Origin: Tubiluchus corallicola
Taxonomy: Eukaryota > Priapulida > Priapulimorpha > Priapulimorphida > Tubiluchidae
NCBI GenBank assembly: GCA_030141605.1
Contig: JAQGDQ010000457.1
Location: 139,001 to 165,000, forward strand
Length of the DNA: 26,000 bases
Direction of reading: 5' to 3'
Position numbers and translations under genes: made by a program. Positions 9,596-19,087 of this stretch are shown here, in pieces. Below the pieces are notes generated by a model. It was not told the origin of the DNA. It made no database searches and saw only the letters and a program-made list of their open reading frames with translations. The stretch's first letter is position 1. Each line of letters begins with the position of its first letter.

Positions 9596-9779
9596 AGTTT
9601 CGTTATGCACACGCAGTTGCTGTCAAAGGTTAAGTGTGCCACAGCAACACGTCTTAATTACAACCCTCACGTGGCATGTGTGTAAAGCAAAGCCGTCTGC
9701 TGCATCGGTTTAGTAACTTCAGTTGTTTTACGTGGACCTTACTTAATTATACATTAGTCTGTGCATAAAGTGATTTACT
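9596..9779 (+). repeat. Copy 1 of a diverged ~180-bp dispersed repeat
   Basis: This copy aligns with the reverse complement of 14498-14676. Shared blocks include GTTTCGTT, TTGCTGT, TCAAAGGTTAAGTGT, AAGCAAAGCCGTCTG, TGCATC, TTAGTCTGTGC and AGTGATTTACT, in the same order. No frame is preserved between copies, so it is non-coding. No family was recognised. Confidence 0.75.
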
Positions 9780-9973
9780 GAACTTACTCTTTACATATTC
9801 AACTTTATTTTTTGTGCCGTTTTGCATCTCCTGGTGTTAAATCTGTTATATAAGATTATCATTGTCGTATATCAATAACCCTATATTTGATTTTTTTATT
9901 GAACATTATGATACATTTTAATGAAATGTCTTACATTCTCTTTAACACGTTTTTCCCAGACTTGTTTTTAATT

Positions 9974-11238
9974 GTATTTATATTCTCAAAAAGTGCTGAA
10001 TCACATCTTTACCAGACATTTGATTTCCTGTCTCCATCTTCCCTCTATTTCTGTCTTTATATTCTCAAAAAGTGCTGAATCACATTTTTACCAGACATTT
10101 GATTTCCTGTCTCCATCTTCCCTCTATTTCTGTCTTTATATTCTCAAAAAGTGCTGAATCACATCTTTACCAGACATTTGATTTCCTGTCTCCATCTTCC
10201 CTCTATTTCTGTCTTTATATTCTCAAAAAGTGCTGAATCACATTTTTACCAGACATTTGATTTCCTGTCTCCATCTTCCCTCTATTTCTGTCTTTATATT
10301 CTCAAAAAGTGCTGAATCACATCTTTACCAGACATTTGATTTCCTGTCTCCATCTTCCCTCTATTTCTGTATTTATATTCTCAAAAAGTGCTGAATCACA
10401 TTTTTACCAGACATTTGATTTCCTGTCTCCATCTTCCCTCTATTTCTGTATTTATATTCTCAAAAAGTGCTGAATCACATTTTTACCAGACATTTGATTT
10501 CCTGTCTCCATCTTCCCTCTATTTCTGTATTTATATTCTCAAAAAGTGCTGAATCACATTTTTACCGGACATTTGATTTCCTCTCCCCATCTTCCCTCTA
10601 TTTCTTTCTTTATATTCTCAAAAAGTGCTGAATCACATCTTTACCAGACATTTGATTTCCTGTCTCCATCTTCCCTCTATTTCTGTCTTTATATTCTCAA
10701 AAAGTGCTGAATCACATTTTTACCAGACATTTGATTTCCTCTCTCCATCTTCCCTCTATTTCTGTCTTTATATTCTCAAAAAGTGCTGAATCACATTTTT
10801 ACCAGACATTTCATTTCCTCTCTCCATCTTCCCTCTATTTCTGTCTTTATATTCTCAAAAAGTGCTGAATCACATTTTTACCAGACATTTGATTTCCTCT
10901 CTCCATCTTCCCTCTATTTCTGTCTTTATATTCTCAAAAAGTGCTGAATCACATTTTTACCAGACATTTGATTTCCTCTCTCCATCTTCCCTCTATTTCT
11001 GTCTTTATATTCTCAAAAAGTGCTGAATCACATTTTTACCAGACATTTGATTTCCTCTCTCCATCTTCCCTCTATTTCTGTCTTTATATTCTCAAAAAGT
11101 GCTGAATCACATTTTTACCAGACATTTGATTTCCTCTCTCCATCTTCCCTCTATTTCTGTCTTCATATTTTCAAAAAGTGCTGAATCACATTTTTACCGG
11201 ACATTTGATTTCCTCTCCCCATCTTCCCTCTATTTCTT
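9974..11238. repeat. 79-bp minisatellite, 16 copies
   Basis: Sixteen tandem units of exactly 79 bp are anchored by TATTCTCAAAAAGTGCTGAA, the first at 9981 and the last at 11166. Units differ by a few substitutions: ATCTTT/ATTTTT, CCTGTCTCC/CCTCTCTCC, TCTGTC/TCTGTA. Units 8 and 16 share the private variants ACCGG and CTCTCCCC exactly 632 bp (8 units) apart. The period is not a multiple of three and each frame meets TGA after AAAAAGTGC, so it is not coding. Confidence 0.97.
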
Positions 11239-13228
11239 TACATCAGCTTCCTTGCATCCCTGGATTCACTCGCGTTTTCTAACATAAGCTAGGTAACTGC
11301 ATAAATACTGATGGATCAGCAAACGTTTGCAGGCGGGTTTGTGTTACTGATGCTGTGAGACAGACAAACTACATGAGGATGCAGAAACATGAGTACACAA
11401 AGACCTGATACACACAAAGGTTTATTGAAATAATCTATAATAATAACAATCCTTTCTATTTATCTTGCAACACACGCACAGTTATAATAAATTAATTTGG
11501 AAACAAAAATGTGAAGAAAGGGCAGCGAAAGACCAATTGGTCATCTAGTCAGCTGCCCTTTGGTTAGTGATGAACATTTTTTAAGCGCTATGCTACAGTG
11601 TATTAGTGTTAGTACTGTATTAGAGTTAGCACTGCTTGTAATAAAGATTTAATTGCTACGAAAGGCATTAAATTGATATGCTTATAACGTGTTAATACAA
11701 TTCATACACAGTAATAATAAGTGCATAATAAAAAAATCAAACAAGAACTGAAAATAAAAATCTGACAACGGAAACACAAGAACAATGGCAACTGAAATAT
11801 ACGTTATAACACAAGCATAATTCTTAGACAGTCAAAAATAAATTATCATGTAAATAATAGAACTGAGAATCAGGTTTATCTATATATTGGTGTATTGAAG
11901 TATATTAAATTGGGCGTTAATTTTCATGCACAGGCATACTGAAGTTATAATTTACGTACCAAAAAGCGTTTCATGCGGGGAAAAAACAACCGGAATAAAC
12001 AATTACATTGTAAACAATATTGTAAGTTGTGTGTTATAGTCAAGCGAATGTATAATGGAGTGATTAAAAATTACAGAGCGATTTTTGATGATCTGAGGTA
12101 AAATAAATAGGCAGATAGTTAAAGTACAAAAAATTACCTGTATGACTGCATGAGGAGATTGAAACTTGATAAAAGTGGTCAGGCAAACATGCTTTGCACA
12201 ATTACTCTCAGCTTCCAAGAAGAACAAATTTTAAGCTTGCGGATAGTCCGAGAAATTTTATTTCGTGTATTGAAGACAGTTTCATCATTCAAAATTTTAG
12301 TTTGCAGCAAACACATTTTAATCTGAGTTATTCAAATTTCTGAAAAATGAAATGAAGAAAATCATTTGCGTATTTCATGAAGTTCGCCAAATCTTTATTG
12401 TTTATTTGTTTATTTATTTCACGTCAACACAAATACACAATTAATACATTAAAAGAAACAAAAAGTTATTAATAAATTATTGAATAAGAAACAGTAAGAT
12501 ACATAATAGGAAGCAAATGTTGGAAAAAATGATTCACACTGTCTTTAGACGTAGGTCAACCTATGGTAAACAAAGATAGCAATATCGCTACTTCCTTTAA
12601 TACTGGTGTCTAAACAACGTTATGTACAGCATCACTACAAATATACTAACTTGACTCTCAAAACACTGTGGGGTTGAAAGATAAACAAGATAATTATCGC
12701 TGTTGTATGTTGCTTAGTAAATTCGTACACAGTTTACTTTGAGCACATAACTAGTTTAGATATACCATAGTTTAGGTTTGCTATATATACAAATGTAAAT
12801 GTGTTGTGGGCAATCAAAAGGCAGGGCTTGTTAGATTGTCCCACACTGGGAAAGAAAAAAAAGTAAAAAAAGTGAAAAAAAGTAATGAAAATAATCTGAA
12901 AATTTGAAGTGAATCGTATGAAAAACCATGTTGTCCCCAAATGACGCGACTGACTAATAATGGCAATCCAAAATAATGAATGTGGCAGTGAATGATTTAC
13001 ATAATGAAAACGACGGACATATTCTACCAACCACTACTTCAGCGACTTGTAACTCTTGTCCTTCAGTCGACCTGGTCAGACGTCAAACAGTTGGCGAAGG
13101 GGCATATGAAAGGTAACTGGACACAAGGCACATTATTCTGGGGCAGAAGTAAAGTGTTGCGCAGTCATATGTATAATTACATACACAATATCTGTTCGGA
13201 GAAAATACAGTCTAATATATGTACATAT
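11239..13228. other. AT-rich intergenic region
   Basis: This region contains a strong short hairpin (11517-11561) but no recognised gene. An 80-codon plus-strand open frame (12992-13234) and a 98-codon minus-strand frame (12734-13030) match nothing that I recognise. Confidence 0.5.
11517..11561. other. Nested inverted repeat / hairpin
   Basis: AAAGGGCAGC (11517-11526) pairs perfectly with GCTGCCCTTT (11552-11561). The loop contains a second perfect palindrome, GACCAATTGGTC (11531-11542). Function is unknown. Confidence 0.6.
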
Positions 13229-13563
13229 TGTTAGGAAGGCAGATTTTGACCAACCCCCTAATGTTAGTAATGGGTATGGTTGAGAAGCCCAGTAATGCAA
13301 ATGTACCTGTATATAAAAAAGAATGCACGCCGTAATTTCACGATTCCAACCTGGCCTTTTTGTCTGTAAAGGTGAATGCTGTAGGTTTGCTTATTTTTAT
13401 ACGATACTCTGTTCACATGTCATGGAGCTACTGGTTGGGCATTAAAGTTTATTTTACATTCGTATTCTTTTTACTTTTCTCGTTTGCTGTAAAGTATTTT
13501 ATAACTTGTATGCTGCTCTATACATCATGAGACAGATCCGCAATGGAACCCGGATCCGTTACA
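13229..13563 (+). mobile_element. Probable LTR of an LTR retrotransposon
   Basis: The segment begins TGTTAGG and ends GTTACA, the canonical TG...CA borders, and is followed one base later by a tRNA-Leu-like primer-binding site. TATATAAA at 13310-13317 would serve as the promoter. An ATTAAAG (13440s) is the nearest polyadenylation-like motif. No gag or pol is found downstream, so this is a truncated or recombined remnant. The left border was chosen from the TG and the LTR-like length (335 bp) and is not independently proven. Confidence 0.55.
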
Positions 13564-13625
13564 CTGGTGTCAGAAGCGGGATACATTCTGAGACGGATCG
13601 GCGCTGGAACCCGGTTCTGTTACAC
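13528..13625. repeat. 37-bp direct repeat at LTR end, offset 61 bp
   Basis: Bases 13528-13564 (TGAGACAGATC...GGAACCCGGATC...GTTACAC) recur at 13589-13625 (TGAGACGGATC...GGAACCCGGTTC...GTTACAC). Only the first copy is followed by the primer-binding site. The pattern suggests a tandem duplication of the LTR end plus primer-binding site, or two joined element fragments. Confidence 0.75.
13565..13582 (+). mobile_element. tRNA-Leu-type primer-binding site of an LTR element
   Basis: TGGTGTCAGAAGCGGGAT is complementary to the 3' end of animal tRNA-Leu (…TCCCACTTCTGACACCA), with one difference (C for T). It directly follows GTTACAC, as expected after a 5' LTR. mdg3/micropia-type Ty3/gypsy elements use this primer class. 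Confidence 0.6.
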
Positions 13626-13626
13626 T

Positions 13627-13680
13627 ACATATATATAGTAATATATAATATATATAGTGATACATATATATATATATTAG
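13627..13680. repeat. (TA)n microsatellite, interrupted
   Basis: Alternating TA with a few G/C interruptions, directly after the LTR remnant. Confidence 0.9.
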
Positions 13681-13865
13681 ACAGTATTAACATCATTTAT
13701 TTTCAAACACATTTGCACAGTTAAGTTACATAAGTGGGCCTATTAAAAGAAATTAGTGGACTAGTAGTAAGAGTAAAAATAAATATTAAACACTGACAAC
13801 AACAAAATAGAACAAGAACTGATATTATTTATATACAAGAGAACAAAGCAATTAATTAATTTAAA

Positions 13866-13965
13866 TACACACATATACATATATACATATATACACACAC
13901 ACATATACACATATATACACACACATATATATATATACACACATATATATATATATATATATATG
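13866..13965. repeat. Mixed (CA)n/(TA)n microsatellite
   Basis: About 100 bp of alternating purine-pyrimidine ACAC and ATAT blocks, ending in an uninterrupted TA run. Confidence 0.95.
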
Positions 13966-14497
13966 CTTCCCGGATTAAATGAAGCTAATCAATCCCTGAA
14001 GTGTAAAAGCCCTAATGGTTTGCTGATACTCGTGATAATTATCCTGTTACCTGTCAATGTTACCTGTCTCGCGCGTGACAAGTGTTGATTAATTTCTGCG
14101 AAGGGTCGCTTGGTTCTGCACACCTAATATGATCCTTTTAGACTGTATACATACTAATAGTTTTATGACGTTGCGTTCAGTCACGATGTTTCCTGCTTAC
14201 ATCTCGTCTGCGAATACTATAATTATTCTGCAGGTCTACTCTACAAAGACACACAATAACAAAAAGGGGTTTTACAATAAACAATAAATTGCGTGTTGAT
14301 ACAAAAAGCTTTTTCACAGTTCCAGCGATTGATGATGATGGTGAAAATGTCAAAAGTTAAGTGTACTAAACAACGTATTTGTGTACACTTCATAACGCCT
14401 CTCAGCCTGTTGTGAAAGTAATAAAGAAAGGGGACGAATGCTAGCTAGAGAACCTTACCTAGTTCATTTTTTCGTGTTCTCAAACAAGATCCTGCTA
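13966..14497. other. Intergenic DNA, nothing recognised
   Basis: No coding similarity, array or paired ends were found. Confidence 0.5.
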
Positions 14498-14676
14498 GTA
14501 AATCACTCTGCGCACAGACTAATACATAGTTAAATAAAGTCTTTGTAAAATAACTGAAGTCACTGAACTGATGCAACAGACGGCTTTGCTTCATGTCACG
14601 CGACAGTTGTAAAACGCGTTTCTGTGGTACACTTAACCTTTGACCTACAGCAATCGCGCGTGCGCACAACGAAACT
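14498..14676 (-). repeat. Copy 2 of the ~180-bp dispersed repeat (inverted)
   Basis: This is the reverse-complement partner of 9596-9779. On the minus strand it contains AGGTCAAAGGTTA, a DR1-like nuclear-receptor half-site pair; the other copy has TGTCAAAGGTTA. Similarity stops abruptly at AGTGATTTACT on one side and at AGTTTCGTT on the other, suggesting element borders. The minus-strand open frame across it is not shared with copy 1. Confidence 0.75.
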
Positions 14677-16008
14677 GTTAGAAAGCTTATTAGCGGTTCA
14701 CTTTCCTCTAACTATAAAAAGAAACGCTCTGATTAATAAGGTATTTGCTGAACAATTGCATGTCGTATTGCTGAACCAGCTTTTTTAAATTAATCATATT
14801 ATGTACGCAAACGACCTTGCATTGTTTGCTCCATTGATTGCAGTACTTCAGGACATGCTGTAATTTTCTTTGCTAAAAGCAAAAATGAGTTTCCTGCCAT
14901 GTTGTTTGAAAAATGTTTCACGGGGCAGTCTACCTAAATGTTTTCTCATTTATGAATAAGAAAACTTATTTATACGACATTTTGCGTACTAATATAAATG
15001 ACAACAATACAACAACAACAATACAAAAACAACAATACAGAGTTAGATTCGTTTATTGTACTCGACATTGAACAGTGAACATGTTGGTTATAATTTTTTT
15101 TATTATTAATTCTTTATTTGCCATTAAAATGGCTCACTCATTATAATAAAATTGAGTAAGCCTCAGCGTAATGTTAAAATAACAACACTGTTCAAGACAA
15201 ATGCGTCCAGTGCAGACTAAAAAAACTAAAGTGCAAAACTAAGGTCTAATTATATACAATAAATGAACATATTTACAAACAGCATATTAAAATATTTTTA
15301 CAAAACAATATTACAAAAGTACATTAAATTTTCATGAAATATTTTACACTATATATATACATTTGACATGACACAATTAACAGAAACATGCTTTACATTA
15401 CATAAATTTCACTCATTACATTTACACTATTTATACATTTGACATTACAAAACTAACATAACACGTATTACATTACATAATTTTTTAAAAGTTTAATAGA
15501 TGAAAGTTGAGTCTGTAGAATTAGTATCAGATGCATAATCTGGAAGTTGGTGAAAAAATCAGTGGTGTTATGAAGTGCATTTTGCAACATTTTTGCTTGA
15601 AATAAACAAACAAACATTGGCGATGAAAACGTAACCGCTTTAACGAAGATAAACTTTTCGCAGTGTTATCTAAACTCTTGTTTCAGAGGGCTTAGCGTTA
15701 AAATGGCTGCTCCTAACGGCCATTTATTATTATTATTCTTTCGTTTTATTAAATTTACAAGTTTGATACAGCATTACTGTTAACGCAAGCCCTGTATGCA
15801 ATAAGACAGCGTGTAAGTGGTAAGACGAATTTCAAAACGAATTTTCAGCATTATTTATGAAGATTGTTTTCTTGCGCTTTACTGTTTACACAGAAATATT
15901 TTAGTTTTTAGAGTTGCCATGTATACACAGCGCGAGCGTGTAAATATGCATGTAAGACATTATAATACGTATTTTATTTGGTTTTCATGCAAAAACAAAA
16001 GAATAATG
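14677..16008. other. AT-rich intergenic DNA
   Basis: This holds an (ACA)n-like patch at 15001-15037. A minus-strand AATAAAGAATTAATAATAAAAA stretch around 15095-15118 resembles the tail of a retroposed element, but no body was recognised. The remainder shows nothing. Confidence 0.45.
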
Positions 16009-16430
<422 letters not shown>

Positions 16431-16432
16431 AT

Positions 16433-17012
16433 TCTTTATTGCTGTAAAAATTACAAATCATTGCATGGTAAAGTACGTTCAAAATTAACTGCGTAATCAG
16501 TGTTTCCACTGCTGTGAGCGATGATGTTGTACATTAAAATTTATTTGTAATTAAAAACGCAAATGAGGCTGAAATTAATTACCTCAGTACACGAAACTTT
16601 ATATTTCATTTCACAGAGTTCAGAGTATTTAGCACATTTACAATGTTTACAAAAATGTTTTTTTGTAAAATACTTCTCTTTCAAGCTTTTCCCTATTCGG
16701 GGTCGCCTTGTGAATGAGTCTTCTCCACGCATTCCTGTTGTTGACCATCTCTTCATTTATGTCTTCAATTCCCATAAGATCTTCACCGACTCTTCTTTTC
16801 AGGTGTCCATATCATCGCAATCTTGCGAGGCTTCCACTACTTTTACTGTTCCTCTGATATTATTATTTCTAATTTTATCTCTTCATGTTATTCCCACCAT
16901 CCATCTCAGCATCCTCATCTCCACCACGCCCATTTTCTTCTCTTCGGTCTTCTTTAGAGAAGCGGCTTCCAGCCATATAGATTAGAGCGGGTCTGACCAC
17001 TTCTTTGTGGAC
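16433..17012 (-). mobile_element. LINE 3' end, degenerate (second family)
   Basis: Minus-strand translation gives HKEVVRPALIY, then in shifted frames EKKMGVVEMRMLRWMVGIT, RDKIRN, IRGTVKVVEASQ, and finally VNNRNAWRRLIHKATPNRE. These match in order the conserved C-terminal tail of a common arthropod LINE ORF2 (VVRPALLYG...EMRMLRWM.G.TR.DKIRN...IRG...WR..I..A.P). The segment normally holding LRWYGHV is largely deleted. At least two frameshifts and a stop show it is dead. About 200 bp of 3' UTR follow, with AATAAAG at about 16438-16433, then the AAT tract. It is 5'-truncated. Confidence 0.8.
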
Positions 17013-17020
17013 TGATATGA

Positions 17021-17040
17021 GATTGAAATTGAAATTGAAA
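17021..17040. repeat. Short (GAAATT)n repeat
   Basis: Three GATTGAAATT-like units at the upstream edge of the second LINE fragment. Confidence 0.7.
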
Positions 17041-17140
17041 GTATAAGATATGAAATTGAACTTAGGTGCTCGATTGGCGTTTTGCATTTGTGATTTGAGT
17101 TTTGTGTGTCTGGTGGGTTTTAATTTGTTGCTGTGATGTA

Positions 17141-17185
17141 ATCTGATCTGATCTGATCTAATCTGATCTGATCTGATCTGATCTG
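17141..17185. repeat. (ATCTG)9 pentanucleotide repeat
   Basis: Nine 5-bp units with one ATCTA variant. On the minus strand it lies about 200 bp past the end of the LINE ORF at 17379, so it may be that element's short-repeat tail; this is inference. Confidence 0.93.
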
Positions 17186-17952
17186 CCACTAACTACAGGC
17201 TATTGGGTGAACGTTGGTAATACGTGTTGTTTGATGCTTTCATATTAATTTTCAAGGCTAGTACAGTATTTTTTAATTCGTTTTTTAATTTTTTAGAGTA
17301 GCTACAGTTTTTTCATTAAATGGGTATATATTCCGTGTATTTATTACCGTTTTGCAAACAGAATTGTGTCCATATTTATTATCTGTGTTCATTTGTTTTA
17401 TGTTGTGCGTTCATTGGTTTAACGTTTTTTTCCATTGTGAATGGAAGCTGATTGGCACAAAAAGCTGGCATTAAATCATTTAAATATTTATTAAGAAAAA
17501 TTAGTGAATGGTATTGGAAATTCGATTCTGCAGTGGGTATTATTAGTTTTTCTCTGTTCGTTGTGGCTGAATAGTTTCCTCTTGTTGTGTAACCAAGGAC
17601 GTGTTGTATAGAGTAACTTTGGTCTGTTTCTAGTCTGTTTAGAGACGTTTGACTGCTAGAAAATTTGAAAGTCGGTGAAAGAAGGTCATACATTGAGTTG
17701 GACAACACCATGGTTTTGTATATTAGTAATTTTGTTTTTGTATTGAGTTGTCCTTTAATTTGTTTTCAGAAATTTGTACCTCGGCCCATTTTTTAAATAA
17801 CAGGTTTTTTTGTTTTCCCAGGTAAGATTTTTGTTTATATTCATGCCGAGAAATTAAGTTGTAGTTGATTGAGAAATTGCTTTTTTTTTCAAAATATTTA
17901 AAGTTTTCATTTGTATTGAAAAATATATCGCGGTATCTCTTGGCGTTAAAGG

Positions 17953-18066
17953 CAGGGCCTATTTCAAGGGGGGGGGGGGGCTGGGGATACTTCCCCGGGG
18001 CCTCACCCTCCCGGGGGCCGCGCGCCAAGGTAACATTTTTTTTGCTTTATGGAAACATACTGCCTC

Positions 18067-18156
<90 letters not shown>

Positions 18157-18419
18157 TGCCGCACGAGTGCTGTTTGCCAGTATTAACAAGTATTCAGGAC
18201 TGGTCTTGAGAATAAAGCAGTTTTTCTTTCAATTGTTCTTTCCTTTAACAACTGTATAACTTGATATTTTATCTTCGAAAATGCTTCTCTGGCGTTCTAG
18301 CAGTTCAAAAATTTTCTGGGCACCAACCATGGTAGTGCCCGCCCCCTCACCCCTTTCCCCCCGATGAGGCCTCACACGCCCAACTTCCCCGGGCCTCGCG
18401 TAGGCTGAAATAGGCCCTG
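17953..18419. mobile_element. hAT-type non-autonomous element with 8-bp target duplication
   Basis: The left end is CAGGGCCTATTTCA and the right end is its exact inverse, TGAAATAGGCCCTG. Flanking 8-mers are GTTAAAGG (17945-17952) and GTTAAAAG (18420-18427), 7 of 8 identical, as expected for hAT. Subterminal GC-rich blocks (CCCCGGG, GGCCTCA) recur inverted near both ends. The 467-bp body carries a (CT)n tract and no transposase. It interrupts the LINE reverse transcriptase at 17379-18620. Confidence 0.88.
18069..18156. repeat. (CT)n microsatellite
   Basis: About 88 bp of CT dinucleotides with a GTCTCC interruption at 18125, inside the hAT-type element. Confidence 0.97.
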
Positions 18420-18631
18420 GTTAAAAGCATGAAGATTTTTTCTCGGTTCATTTTAAGTTGATGATAGTCGAGAATATTTCCTTTCTGGTCTACTGCACTA
18501 AGGAGATTAATGCTGTTGGTTGTAATATTAGTATCATCGGCATATTGTACGATTTGGCAGTTACTTATTAAGTTTAAAATGTCGTTAAACAGCAGTGGGC
18601 CTAGAATTGTGCCTTGCATAATCAAATCCAC

Positions 18632-19087
18632 ATCTAACGTAAACTAATTAGACGTCTCACACAATTTTCATCTTCATGTACCATTGAAATGTAAACGTAA
18701 ACAGCGCTTCAATATCGATATTTAACGTCACCGAATTGCATTTATATAATTCCGAAGGGAAATGAGCTTCATGGTAGATTAAAGCTGTAACTGAATTATG
18801 GGTAATTTACAAGAGTGAACGCAATGCGAATGTACCATGCCTACGGACAGAATTCCCAATTTACTCTGGATAAACAGACAGACTATCAAATTATCTGAGG
18901 CGCACATATTGATTGTTGAAGTCTAATATAAGCTGTATAATTATTTAGTTTGTAATAACAACCACTGGCAAGCCAATTGTTTAAATGAGATTCGTGGTTT
19001 CCAATTCGCCCGGCGCCTTGTTCTCCTGCCCTACTTAGTTCGACAACGGCGAACGTGACGCCAAATTTCAACTCAAACAGATCATAG
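18632..19087. other. Non-coding DNA between the LINE and the large minisatellite
   Basis: No gene recognised. The last bases before the array (ATCATAG, 19081-19087) resemble the ATCATGG linker found between some array units, so the array may have started from this flank. Confidence 0.5.

Larger units (their letters stand above)
17379..18620 (-). mobile_element. LINE reverse transcriptase fragment, split by a hAT element
   Basis: Minus-strand RT motifs appear in order: QGTILGPLLF, then QYADDT (catalytic YADD at 18544-18533), then LKMNREKIFMLLT. The hAT-type element at 17953-18419 then intervenes. With it and one target copy removed, the sequence continues, in shifting frames, to FLGMNINKNLTWE, and further on YTTRGN...LIIP...LNKYLNDLMP, the usual C-terminal region (Y.TR...L..P......YN.LP). 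Four residues are missing after GPLLF relative to GPLLFLLYIND. Frameshifts, stops and a deleted stretch between FLGM and YTTR show it is inactive. The 5' end is truncated near 18620. It is CR1/jockey-like, not assigned further. Confidence 0.78.

Noticed and set aside
9887-11287. Repetitive open frames reading SKSAESH.YQTFDFLSPSSLYF
   Set aside because: The repeat unit is 79 bp, so the frame shifts every unit and soon hits TGA; this is a translation of a minisatellite.
16563-16985. 140-codon plus-strand open frame
   Set aside because: It is the antisense of the degenerate LINE tail read on the minus strand.
17865-18209. Plus-strand open frame with a long Ser-Leu run
   Set aside because: It crosses the hAT-type element and its (CT)n tract; no gene signal.
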